NCBI RefSeq assembly: GCF_001570585.1
Contig: NZ_BBXF01000006.1
Coordinates: 124,001-188,000 of the forward strand
Direction: 5' to 3'
DNA length: 64,000 nucleotides
Source of the DNA: Herbidospora daliensis
GTDB lineage: Bacteria > Actinomycetota > Actinomycetes > Streptosporangiales > Streptosporangiaceae
Shown: piece after piece, positions 8,261 through 15,773 of the stretch
Position numbering within the stretch: position 1 is the first letter of the stretch
Layout of the letters: every line of letters begins with the position of its first letter
Program-made: the position numbers and the translations under genes
Notes under the pieces: generated by a model
Databases searched by the model: none
What the model was told of the DNA's origin: nothing
The model's input: the letters and a program-made list of their open reading frames with translations, nothing else

Positions 8261-9115
8261 TCACGCCAAGGGTTTTGCCAGCGCCTCCAGCAGCGCCTGG
8301 GTGGCCGGGGGATCGGGCGGGGCGCCGTAGGTGGCGGCGTACACGTGCCTGACCGAGCCGGGCAGTTCGACGGTCCGGACCTTCGGGTTGCGGTGGGCCC
8401 GCAGGGCCAGCGACGGCAGCATCGCCACGCCGAGCCCGGCCGCGACCATCGCCTGCACGGCGACGTAGTCGTCGGTGGTGAACGTGATGTTCGGGGTGAA
8501 GCCCTCTTTCGCGCACACGTCGAGCAGGTGGCGGCGGCAACGTTCGCAACCGGCGATCCACTGGCCGTCGCGGTGGTCCTTGAGGGCCGGGCCGTCGAGG
8601 TGGACCAGGTGGCCGGGGTCGTCGAACAGGTGGCGGGTGCGGACGTCGGGGTCCTCGCCCAGTCCGTACCCGAAGACCACCGCGACGTCGGCCTCGCCGG
8701 CCCTGATCATCGCCAGCGCCTCGGGCGGTTCGGCCTCGACGATGTGCAGCTCCACGCCCGGGTAGGACCGCGCGAGCCGGACGCCGGCCTCGGGCACGAA
8801 GGTGCCGAGCGCGGAGGGGAAGGCGGCCAGCCTGACCCGGCCGGCCCTGAGCTGGATGAGCGCCTCGAGTTCGGTGGCGGCGGAGTCGAGCCGGCCGAGG
8901 ATCTCGGCGGCGCGTTCGGCGAGCAGCTGCCCGGCGTCGGTCAGCCGGACCCCTCGGCCCACGCGTTGCAGCAGCTTGGCGCCGGTCTCGGCTTCGAGCC
9001 GGGCCAGGTGGTGGCTGACGGAGGGCTGGGCGTAGTGGAGCTCCTTGGCGGCCGCGGTCAGCGAGCCGGTGCGGGCGACGGCGACGAGTACCCTCAGGCG
9101 GACGGGGTCGAGCAC
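8261..9115 (-). CDS. LysR-type transcriptional regulator
   Basis: 284 residues with an N-terminal winged HTH (about residues 1-60; RTGSLTAAAKELHYAQPSVSHHLARLE is the helix-turn-helix), then a periplasmic-binding-protein-like effector domain beginning about residue 88 (RAGRVRLAAFPSALGTFVP). It is divergent from the PLP dehydratase gene with 113 bp between starts, the usual LysR arrangement in which the regulator controls both its own gene and the facing one. The LysE exporter downstream fits an amino-acid-related effector. Start ATG at 9115 places the HTH at the normal distance from the N-terminus. Confidence 0.92.
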   Translation of the reverse strand: MLDPVRLRVLVAVARTGSLTAAAKELHYAQPSVSHHLARLEAETGAKLLQRVGRGVRLTDAGQLLAERAAEILGRLDSAATELEALIQLRAGRVRLAAFPSALGTFVPEAGVRLARSYPGVELHIVEAEPPEALAMIRAGEADVAVVFGYGLGEDPDVRTRHLFDDPGHLVHLDGPALKDHRDGQWIAGCERCRRHLLDVCAKEGFTPNITFTTDDYVAVQAMVAAGLGVAMLPSLALRAHRNPKVRTVELPGSVRHVYAATYGAPPDPPATQALLEALAKPLA

Positions 9116-9228
9116 CTCATCGATGCTACTCAGGCCGGTATATGGCGGGAATACATCGACACCGTCTATGGATTTCGCGCTATTTCCCTATTGGACCTAT
9201 CGATGGGGGTGGGGTCAGGCTGGTCGGC
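9116..9228. promoter_or_regulatory. LysR / dehydratase divergent promoter region
   Basis: 113 bp between divergent starts, locally much more AT-rich than the flanking genes (for example ATGGATTTCGCGCTATTTCC around 9168-9187). CATCGATG at 9118-9125 on the LysR side and TATCGATGG about 9198-9206 on the dehydratase side are repeated elements that could be LysR contact sites. The assignment is by position and composition, not by a known consensus. Confidence 0.5.
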
Positions 9229-10182
9229 ATGACCGACATGCGTGACATCCTCCAGGCCGCTTCCCTGCTCGCCCGGCACATCCCGCCGACCCCGATGTGG
9301 AGCTACCCCGTCCTGAACGCGGCCGCCGGGGCGGAGCTCTGGGTGAAACACGAGAACACCCAGCCGATCGGGGCCTTCAAGGTGCGCGGCGGCCTGACCC
9401 TGCTCGCGACCATGGTCGACCGCGACCGCGGGGTGGTGGCCTACTCGACGGGGAACCACGCGCAGTCGATCGCCTACGCCGCGCGGCTGTTCGGCACGCC
9501 GTGCGCGATCGTGATGCCGGAGAACCCGAACCCGTCGAAGGTCGCCGCCGTCGAGGCCCTCGGCGCGACGGTCGTCGTCGGCGGGGCGACCATGGTCGAG
9601 GCCGCCGACGTGGCCCGCGAGGAGGCTTCCCGGCTGGGTCGGCGGCTGATCAGCCCGGCGGACGAGCCCGAGATCATCGCCGGGGTGGGCACCCTCTACC
9701 TGGAGATCCTGTCGCAGCGTCCCGACCTCGACGCGATCCTGGTCCCGGTCGGCAGCGGAACCGGCGCGGCGGCCGCCTGCCTGGTGGCGCGGGCGCTGGC
9801 TCCCGGCTGTCAGGTGATCGGCGTCCAGTCGGCCGCCGCCCCTGCGGCGCACGACTCGTGGCGGCTCGGCGAGATGGTGCTGCGCCCGATGAAAACGCGT
9901 GTGGACGGCCTGGCCACCGGCGCGGCCTACGCGCTCCCGCAGCAGGTGATGCGGGAACTGCTCACCGACTTCCTCCTGGTCACCGACGAGGAGATCCGCA
10001 CCGCCCAGCGCCTGCTGCTCACCCACGCCCACACTCTGGCCGAGGGCGCGGGCGCGGCGGCCCTGGCGGGCATGCTCTCCCAGCGCGAACAGTTCGCAGG
10101 GAAGAAGGTCGCGATCGTGGTGTCAGGCGGCAACGCGGGCCCGGCGGAACTGACGGCGCTTTTCGAGCGAGGGTCCGCATGA
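9229..10182 (+). CDS. Threonine/serine dehydratase-like PLP enzyme (fold type II)
   Basis: 317 residues beginning at ATG 9229; the open frame extends 29 codons further upstream, but that part reads through the divergent promoter. The PLP lysine is K51 in PIGAFKVRG; the phosphate cup is seen as VPVGSGTGAAA, and the C-terminal VVSGGNAG is the pyrimidine-ring contact of the family. Single catalytic domain, no ACT regulatory domain, so a catabolic dehydratase (threonine, serine or a 3-hydroxyamino acid) rather than biosynthetic IlvA. Divergent from the LysR gene, which likely controls it. Its 3' end is partially duplicated downstream (see repeat at 10141-10286). Confidence 0.88.
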   Translation: MTDMRDILQAASLLARHIPPTPMWSYPVLNAAAGAELWVKHENTQPIGAFKVRGGLTLLATMVDRDRGVVAYSTGNHAQSIAYAARLFGTPCAIVMPENPNPSKVAAVEALGATVVVGGATMVEAADVAREEASRLGRRLISPADEPEIIAGVGTLYLEILSQRPDLDAILVPVGSGTGAAAACLVARALAPGCQVIGVQSAAAPAAHDSWRLGEMVLRPMKTRVDGLATGAAYALPQQVMRELLTDFLLVTDEEIRTAQRLLLTHAHTLAEGAGAAALAGMLSQREQFAGKKVAIVVSGGNAGPAELTALFERGSA

Positions 10183-10286
10183 GCCGTGCAGTGCGGCAAC
10201 CCGGGGCTGGCGGTACTTGCGGCGCTTCACAAGCCTGGGGCCGCATGAGCCGTGCAGTGCGGGCCCGGCGAAGCTGACGGCGCTCT
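10141..10286 (+). repeat. Imperfect tandem duplication of the dehydratase gene 3' end
   Basis: The last codons and stop region of the dehydratase gene (10141-10196) recur in degenerate form at 10201-10262 and partly again at 10263-10286. The stretch GCATGAGCCGTGCAGTGCGG containing the TGA stop is identical at about 10178-10197 and 10244-10263. GACGGCGCT/TGCGGCGCT blocks recur at a spacing of about 60 bp. It looks like a slipped or unequal duplication of the gene tail followed by drift. Confidence 0.75.
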
Positions 10287-10308
10287 AGGGAATCCCATAA
10301 GCCGAAAT

Positions 10309-10327
10309 ATCCGGCCGGAGGCCGGAT
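10309..10327. terminator. Bidirectional hairpin between convergent genes
   Basis: ATCCGGCC (10309-10316), loop GGA, GGCCGGAT (10320-10327): a perfect 8-bp stem with a 3-nt loop between the dehydratase repeats and the convergent hypothetical gene. No clear T tract, so terminator strength is uncertain. Confidence 0.6.
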
Positions 10328-10938
10328 CAGGGGAGGTCGTCGCGGGTTTCGTCGTCTAGGTCGTGGAGGGCCTGGCGGGTGAGCTCCAGGTCGGCCGTCA
10401 GTTGGTCGAGGGCCAGGGGGGTGGCGGTGCCGCTGGTCGCGTCCAAGGCCGACAGTTCGACCAGCCGGGCCACCAGGCCCTCCAGGACGATCACCGTCGA
10501 CTCCAGCCGGACCAGCAGGCGTTCGCGGGTCTGTGACAACCGCGTGTAGACCCCCTCCTGCGCCGTCAGGGCCGAGATCGCGCGGTCGAGTTCGGCGGCG
10601 ATCTCCGGGCGGGCCGACTCGCGGGAGTGGGTCAGCCGCAGGCGTTCCTGGCGCAGGAAGTCGGGGTCGAAGCGGCCGAGGGCCGCCGTGGTGACCGAGG
10701 TGTGGGCGGCCAGTCGCCGCAGGGTCGCGACCGTGTCGTCTACCTGGGAGCGCATCGACGCCACCGGGCCGACCAGCAGGCGGCCGCGCATCGACTCGCT
10801 CAGTTCGGCGAAGGCCGTCGCCGCGTTCTCCGCGCGGGCCAGGGCGCGGTCCTCCGCGCTGGCCGGGGTCACCGGGGTGATCGACCGGGGTTCGCCGGGT
10901 TCGGGGGAGGCCAGGAAGGCGGCGATCAGCCAGCCCAC
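10327..10938 (-). CDS. Membrane-anchored hypothetical protein with coiled-coil-like body
   Basis: I do not recognise the family. From GTG 10938 it encodes 203 residues: a short hydrophobic start, then a charged, Leu/Arg/Glu-rich helical region (RQERLRLTHSRESARPEI, QTRERLLVRLESTV) that looks like coiled coil, ending DLDDETRDDLP. The same frame continues upstream without a stop to about 11049 and encodes a convincing transmembrane segment (ALRLPIAAAVAVALVGWLI), but it has no ATG, GTG or TTG there. The true start may therefore be a rare codon (ATT at 11043), or there may be a sequence error. The extension overlaps the end of the VWA gene, so the two are likely co-transcribed and translationally coupled. 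Confidence 0.7.
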   Translation of the reverse strand: MGWLIAAFLASPEPGEPRSITPVTPASAEDRALARAENAATAFAELSESMRGRLLVGPVASMRSQVDDTVATLRRLAAHTSVTTAALGRFDPDFLRQERLRLTHSRESARPEIAAELDRAISALTAQEGVYTRLSQTRERLLVRLESTVIVLEGLVARLVELSALDATSGTATPLALDQLTADLELTRQALHDLDDETRDDLP

Positions 10939-11035
10939 CAGGGCGACGGCGACGGCCGCCGCGATCGGCAGGCGCAGAGCCAGGGAGGCGAGGCCCGCGA
11001 CGGCCCCCGGCAGCAGGGCCCACGGGTTGGCGAAC

Positions 11036-12757
11036 CTAGAAATTGGCGATCACCTCCGTGAAGATCCGGTCGATCACGCCGGGGTCGCGGGAGTCGTAGG
11101 AGGCCGCCCGCGTCGTGGCGGAGATGGTCTGCAACGTCTCCAGGTCGGCGTCGGCCCCGTAGGCGATGGTGAAGACCCGCACCGGGTGCCGCCCGCGCAG
11201 GCCGCTCAGGAGCCGGTCGAGGGTGATGGTCTGCTGGACTTCGTTGCGTCCGTCGGTGAGGAGCACCACGGCGTCGATGGTGTCACTTCCGGCCTGCTCC
11301 TGTACGTGCCGGTACGCCGCCAGCGCCGTGTCATGCAGGCTCGTGGCCCCCTGGGGATGCAGCCGGTCGATCGCTTCCCGCAGGTCGTCGCGGGTGCCGG
11401 CGGCGATCGGCACCAGTTCCTTCCGGCCGGTCGAGAACGACCACAACCCGACCCGGTCGCGGGGGCCGAAGTCGCCGACGGCCCGTTCGGCCGCCGACTG
11501 GGCCAGGGCCAGCTTCGACTTCCCCGTACCGGAAGCGGACGCCTCCATCGACCCCGACACGTCCATGACCATCAGCACGTTGGCCGGCTTGCGCAGCTCG
11601 GCCCAGCTCGCCAGCACGGCGTCGAGCACCTTCGGGGCCGGGACCTGGAGGATCTTCACCGGCAGGGGCTCGTCGAGGGCCCGGAAGCCGTGGTCGGTGA
11701 AGCGCTGCTGCTGCGCGGGGGCCCGCAGGTAGGCCAGGAAGTCGGCCGCGACCTTGCGCTTGGCGGGGGTGGCCCACTTCAGCACGGCGTAGGGGTTGTC
11801 GGACAGCAGCGTGCCCTCTTTCGGATGCACGGCCACGAGCGGCACCTCGGGCCGGTCATGCCGCCCGAGCGTCGCCGGGTCGCCCGTCGGGTTGCCCTCG
11901 TTGTAGTCCCACACCGACTTCTCCTCGACGGTGACCGCGGAGATGTAGGACATCGCCGCCCCCGCGTCGTCGGCCCGCTGAAGGTTGGACAGGAACGTGA
12001 GCGTGGTGTCGCCGTAGTGGACGATCGACCGCTCGACCCCCTGGACGAACCGCCGTACCTTCGGCGCGGCGACGTCGCGGGTGGTCAGGTCTCCCGATAC
12101 CCCGGTCGCGGCGACGTACGCCCCGATGGTCGCGTTCAGCCCCGAGGTGGAGAAGCCCGGATGGGTCTTGCCGAGCCGGAACGGCCCCCACTCGGGGTGC
12201 CCGTGCCGCGCCCACCCCTCCTCGGAGGAGGCCAGCTCCAGCACGTCACCCCAGCCGAGCGCCTTCTCGGGCCACCCGAGGGCCGCGGCCATCGGCTCGG
12301 GCATCGCGATGACCAGCGGCGTCTTCACGATCGAGGGGGCCTCGGCCGGGATCGGCGCCGAGCGGGCCCGCTGCCGCAGCAGCGTCAGCCAGCCGGACGC
12401 CGCCGGGCTCCACACGTCGGGCCGCGCCCCGTCGTCACGGGTCCAGCCGTCGGCCAGCGCGTCGAGGGCCGCCCCGGACGCCATCGTCGTCACGACGACC
12501 TCGCCGCAGCCCTTGCGCGAGTAGTCGGCCGCCATCTGCCGTAACAGCTCGGCCTTCTCGCTGGACGCCGCGATCCGCACCCCGGCCGTCGACGGGGTGC
12601 ATTCGGGATCGGCATGGACCGTCCGGACCACCACGACGATCGCGCCCGCCACGATGGCGGCGACCACCAGGGCCGAAGCGAGACGCGGACGGCCGAAGGC
12701 CGGCCGTGGCTCGCGCTGCGAATCTGCCTCAGGTAACCGGCGGGATCGACGGCGCAC
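11036..12757 (-). CDS. Membrane-anchored extracellular solute-binding / von Willebrand factor A fusion
   Basis: 573 residues from GTG 12757, chosen because GGGAGG lies 5 nt upstream; the frame is open 18 codons further. N-terminal TM about residues 26-46 (ASALVVAAIVAGAIVVVV), then a periplasmic-binding type II domain (about 60-365). Next a VWA domain (about 370-560) opens with VLMVMDVSGSMEAS, a complete MIDAS DxSxS, with further MIDAS elements TSLHDT and VVLLTDGRNE. Proteins with this layout are secreted or membrane-anchored surface proteins of unknown function; an adhesion or chaperone-like role is only a guess. The hypothetical gene follows directly. Confidence 0.87.
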   Translation of the reverse strand: MRRRSRRLPEADSQREPRPAFGRPRLASALVVAAIVAGAIVVVVRTVHADPECTPSTAGVRIAASSEKAELLRQMAADYSRKGCGEVVVTTMASGAALDALADGWTRDDGARPDVWSPAASGWLTLLRQRARSAPIPAEAPSIVKTPLVIAMPEPMAAALGWPEKALGWGDVLELASSEEGWARHGHPEWGPFRLGKTHPGFSTSGLNATIGAYVAATGVSGDLTTRDVAAPKVRRFVQGVERSIVHYGDTTLTFLSNLQRADDAGAAMSYISAVTVEEKSVWDYNEGNPTGDPATLGRHDRPEVPLVAVHPKEGTLLSDNPYAVLKWATPAKRKVAADFLAYLRAPAQQQRFTDHGFRALDEPLPVKILQVPAPKVLDAVLASWAELRKPANVLMVMDVSGSMEASASGTGKSKLALAQSAAERAVGDFGPRDRVGLWSFSTGRKELVPIAAGTRDDLREAIDRLHPQGATSLHDTALAAYRHVQEQAGSDTIDAVVLLTDGRNEVQQTITLDRLLSGLRGRHPVRVFTIAYGADADLETLQTISATTRAASYDSRDPGVIDRIFTEVIANF

Positions 12758-12776
12758 AGGGGCCTCCCACAGATGT

Positions 12777-12794
12777 GTCGGTATATATGCCGAC
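12777..12794. promoter_or_regulatory. 18-bp imperfect palindrome upstream of the VWA gene
   Basis: GTCGGTATATATGCCGAC is palindromic except for one base pair and lies in the 60-bp gap between the M20 peptidase end and the VWA gene start, 20 bp upstream of the chosen GTG. The AT core TATATA could serve as a -10 element on the minus strand, with the arms as an operator. No matching known consensus. Confidence 0.45.
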
Positions 12795-12817
12795 GAACGG
12801 GGGCCCGGCAAAGTTCT

Positions 12818-14167
12818 TTACGAGGCTCCGTACTCCAGCAGGAACAGCGCCTCGGTGGTGGCGACGCGGCGGAGCTCGTCGATCACGACCCGCTCGTTGG
12901 GGGCGTGGATGCGGGCGGCCTCGTCTTCAGCGCCGAACAGCAGCAGCTCGGCCTCCGGGAACTGGCGCTGGAGGGTGGCCACCAGCGGGATGCCGCCGCC
13001 CTGGCCGACGTCGCGCGGCTCCCGGCCGAACGCCCTGGTCATCGCCCGGTCGAGGGCGGCGCGGGCGGGCCCGCCCGCCGGGGCCTGGAAGCCCGAGCCG
13101 ACCGACACGTCGGAGAAGGTCACGTGGACGCCCCACGGCGCCTGCGCCTCCAGGAAGGCGGTCACGTCGGACAGGGCCGTCTTCGGGTCGTTGGCGGCCG
13201 GGATGCGAATGGTCACCCGGGCCCGCGCGACCGCCTGGATGGCGTTGACCGCGCCCGAGACCGTCGGCACGTCGAGCCCGGTCACCGTGATCGCGTAGGA
13301 GCCCCAGATGCGGTCGGCGATCGAGCCGGTGCCGACCAGCGAGACCCCGTCGAGCACCCCGGCGCCCGCGCGGAACTCCTCGTCGGTGCCGGCGTCGCCG
13401 TCGAACACGCCCTTCTCCAGGCCCGGGACGCGCAGGTCGCCGTTGTCGTCGTGGAGGGCGACCAGCATCCGCATCAGCGCCGACAGGGCGTCGGGGGCCG
13501 GGCCGCCGAAGGCGCCGCTGTGCAGGGCGTCCTTGAGCGTGCGCACCTCGACCGTGACGGCGGCCATGCCGCGCAGCGAGGTGGTCACGGCCGGGTCGCC
13601 GACGGCGGGGTTGCCGCAGTCGGCCACGATGATCGCGTCGGCGCGGACCAGCTCGGGGTTCTCCTCGACGAACCGCTCCAGGCGCTCGCCGGCGTACTCC
13701 TCCTGGCCCTCGATGATTACCCGGACCCCCACAGGGAAGTCGCCGTCGAAGGCGCGGAGCGCGGTGAGGTGGGTGATGATGCCGGACTTGTCGTCGGCGG
13801 CGCCCCGCCCGTACACGGCACCGTCGATCTCGGTGGGCTCGAAGGCCGGGGTGTCCCACAGGGCGGGGTCGCCGGGGGGCTGGACGTCGTAATGGGCGTA
13901 CAGGAGCACGGTCGGAGCGCCGGGAGGCGCGGGGGCCTCGGCGTAGACGGCGGGGAAGCTGCCCGCGACCGGGATCTGCCGCACGGTCGGCAGACCGGCG
14001 TCGCGCAGCAGCGACTCCACGGCCGCGGCGGCGCGCCGCACCTCCTCCTCCGGATGGCCGGGGAAGGCGACCGACGGGATAGAGACCAGCGCCTTGAGGT
14101 CCTCCACCGCGCGCGGCATGGCGGCGGCGACGGCGTCTTCGATGTCACCAGGAGTCATGCGCCCCAT
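12818..14167 (-). CDS. M20-family metallopeptidase (dipeptidase)
   Basis: 449 residues, the length of CNDP-like dipeptidases. Di-zinc ligands are visible: H92 and D94 in YAHYDVQ, the bridging Asp in GRGAADDKSG (about 125), the catalytic/ligand Glu pair in EGQEE (156-157), an Asp in VADCG, and the C-terminal His in IHAPNE. A dimerisation lid domain (about residues 200-330) begins after LRGMAAVTVEV. It should hydrolyse short peptides in the cytoplasm; no signal peptide. The ATG at 14158 (residue 4) is an alternative start. Cytosolic peptide recycling is the likely role; substrate unknown. Confidence 0.92.
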   Translation of the reverse strand: MGRMTPGDIEDAVAAAMPRAVEDLKALVSIPSVAFPGHPEEEVRRAAAAVESLLRDAGLPTVRQIPVAGSFPAVYAEAPAPPGAPTVLLYAHYDVQPPGDPALWDTPAFEPTEIDGAVYGRGAADDKSGIITHLTALRAFDGDFPVGVRVIIEGQEEYAGERLERFVEENPELVRADAIIVADCGNPAVGDPAVTTSLRGMAAVTVEVRTLKDALHSGAFGGPAPDALSALMRMLVALHDDNGDLRVPGLEKGVFDGDAGTDEEFRAGAGVLDGVSLVGTGSIADRIWGSYAITVTGLDVPTVSGAVNAIQAVARARVTIRIPAANDPKTALSDVTAFLEAQAPWGVHVTFSDVSVGSGFQAPAGGPARAALDRAMTRAFGREPRDVGQGGGIPLVATLQRQFPEAELLLFGAEDEAARIHAPNERVVIDELRRVATTEALFLLEYGAS

Positions 14168-14240
14168 CGAACCACAAACCGGGCACCTGCCCGGAGCGGG
14201 ACGCGTGCCGCGATCATGAATCTGCCCAGATCAAACAGGT

Positions 14241-14255
14241 CGACGAATTTCGTCG
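14241..14255. promoter_or_regulatory. 15-bp perfect palindrome upstream of aminotransferase-ald operon
   Basis: CGACGAATTTCGTCG (arms CGACGAA/TTCGTCG around a central T) lies in the 210-bp gap between the M20 gene and the aminotransferase gene, 122 bp upstream of the latter's ATG. AT-rich centres with short GC arms are typical of Lrp/AsnC sites, and such proteins (AldR in mycobacteria) control ald. Linking this site to such a regulator is inference; no Lrp gene lies in the window. Confidence 0.5.
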
Positions 14256-14377
14256 CTGTTACACGTAGATATCGAGGAATCCGAAGCCGTTTCAATTTGC
14301 AACCACGTTTTCCCTTGGCAGATCTCCGGGACGCCGTGCACACTGACAGCGGAGCTCAGACACCAAGGGAAGTACTG

Positions 14378-15757
14378 ATGACGCACCCCGAAGACCTGCA
14401 GAGAGCGGCTCACGACAACCTCTGGATGCACTTCACCCGCCACGGCGCCTACGAGAACGCCGAGGTGCCCATGATCGTGCGAGGTGAGGGCGCCTACATC
14501 TACGACGTCAACGGAAAGCGCTACCTCGACGGCCTCGCCGGCCTCTTCGTGGTGCAGGCCGGCCACGGCCGCAGCGAGCTCGCCGAGGCGGCCGCCAAGC
14601 AGGCCCAGGAGCTGGCCTTCTTCCCGCTGTGGTCCTATGCCCACCCCAAGGCGGTGGAGCTCGCCGCCCGGCTGGTCGAGCACACCCCCGGCGACCTGAA
14701 CCGTGTGTTCTTCACCACAGGCGGCGGCGAGGCGGTGGAGACCGCCTGGAAGCTCGCCAAGCAGTACTTCAAGCTGACCGGCAAGCCGCTCAAGCACAAG
14801 GTCATCAGCCGCCAGATCGCCTACCACGGCACCCCGCAGGGCGCCCTGTCGATCACCGGCATCCCCTTGTTCAAGCAGATGTTCGAGCCGCTGGTGCCGG
14901 GTTCGGTCCGGGTGCCGAACACCAACCACTACCGCGCCGACGAGATCACCGGCGTCCCCGGCATGACCCCCGAGCAGTACGGCATCTGGGCCGCCGAGCG
15001 GGTCGCCCGCGCGATCGAGATGGAGGGCCCCGACACGGTGGCCGCCGTCTTCGTCGAGCCGGTCCAGAACGCCGGCGGCTGCTTCCCGCCGCCTCCCGGC
15101 TACTTCAAGCGACTGCGCGAGATCTGCGACGAGTACGACGTTCTGCTCGTCTCCGACGAGGTCATCTGCGCCTACGGCCGGCTCGGCACCATGTTCGCCG
15201 GGGAAAAATTTGACTACGTACCGGACATCATCACGTCCGCGAAGGGTCTGACCAGCGGGTATTCTCCACTTGGAGCGATGATCTGCTCCGACCGGCTCTT
15301 CGAGCCGTTCAAGTCGGGGACCGAGATGTTCGCCCACGGCTACACGTTCGGCGGACACCCCGTGTCGGCGGCCGTGGCGCTGGCGAACCTCGATTTGTTC
15401 GAGCGCGAAGACCTGCTGGGTCACGTGACCCGCAACGAGGGCGCGTTCCGCGCCACCCTGGAGAGGCTCTACGACCTGCCCATCGTCGGCGATGTGCGGG
15501 GCAGCGGGTTCTTCTGGGGCGTCGAGCTCGTGAAAGACAAAAACACCAAAGAGACCTTCAGCGCCGACGAGTCGGAGCGCCTGATCAGGGGCTTCCTCTC
15601 CAAGGCGCTGTTCGAGGCAGGACTTTACTGCCGGGCGGACGATCGCGGCGATCCCGTGGTCCAGCTCGCCCCGCCGCTCATCTGCGGCCAGAAGGAGTTC
15701 GACGAAATCGAATCCATCCTTCGCGGAGTCCTCACCGAAGCCTGGGCTCTGCTCTGA
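14378..15757 (+). CDS. Class III aminotransferase (omega-amino acid / beta-alanine-pyruvate type)
   Basis: 459 residues, PLP fold type I. Start ATG 14378 after AAGGGA. Typical landmarks: DVNGKRYLDGLAGLFVV near the N-terminus, FFTTGGGEAVETAWKLAKQY (PLP phosphate contact), VFVEPVQNAGG, LLVSDEVICAYGRLG (Asp contacting the pyridine N), SAKGLTSGYSPLGA with the Schiff-base lysine, and YTFGGHPVSAA. Alanine dehydrogenase follows 16 bp later. The pair suggests pyruvate is the amino acceptor and Ald recycles the alanine formed back to pyruvate plus ammonium. Amino donor (beta-alanine, GABA, polyamine or taurine derivative) is not determined. Confidence 0.92.
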   Translation: MTHPEDLQRAAHDNLWMHFTRHGAYENAEVPMIVRGEGAYIYDVNGKRYLDGLAGLFVVQAGHGRSELAEAAAKQAQELAFFPLWSYAHPKAVELAARLVEHTPGDLNRVFFTTGGGEAVETAWKLAKQYFKLTGKPLKHKVISRQIAYHGTPQGALSITGIPLFKQMFEPLVPGSVRVPNTNHYRADEITGVPGMTPEQYGIWAAERVARAIEMEGPDTVAAVFVEPVQNAGGCFPPPPGYFKRLREICDEYDVLLVSDEVICAYGRLGTMFAGEKFDYVPDIITSAKGLTSGYSPLGAMICSDRLFEPFKSGTEMFAHGYTFGGHPVSAAVALANLDLFEREDLLGHVTRNEGAFRATLERLYDLPIVGDVRGSGFFWGVELVKDKNTKETFSADESERLIRGFLSKALFEAGLYCRADDRGDPVVQLAPPLICGQKEFDEIESILRGVLTEAWALL

Positions 15758-15773
15758 GAAAGGAACCCCGAAG

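Noticed and set aside
9142-9228. N-terminal 29-codon extension of the PLP dehydratase
   Set aside because: It lies in the AT-rich LysR promoter, and the family starts near the MTDMRDIL region; ATG 9229 gives normal length.
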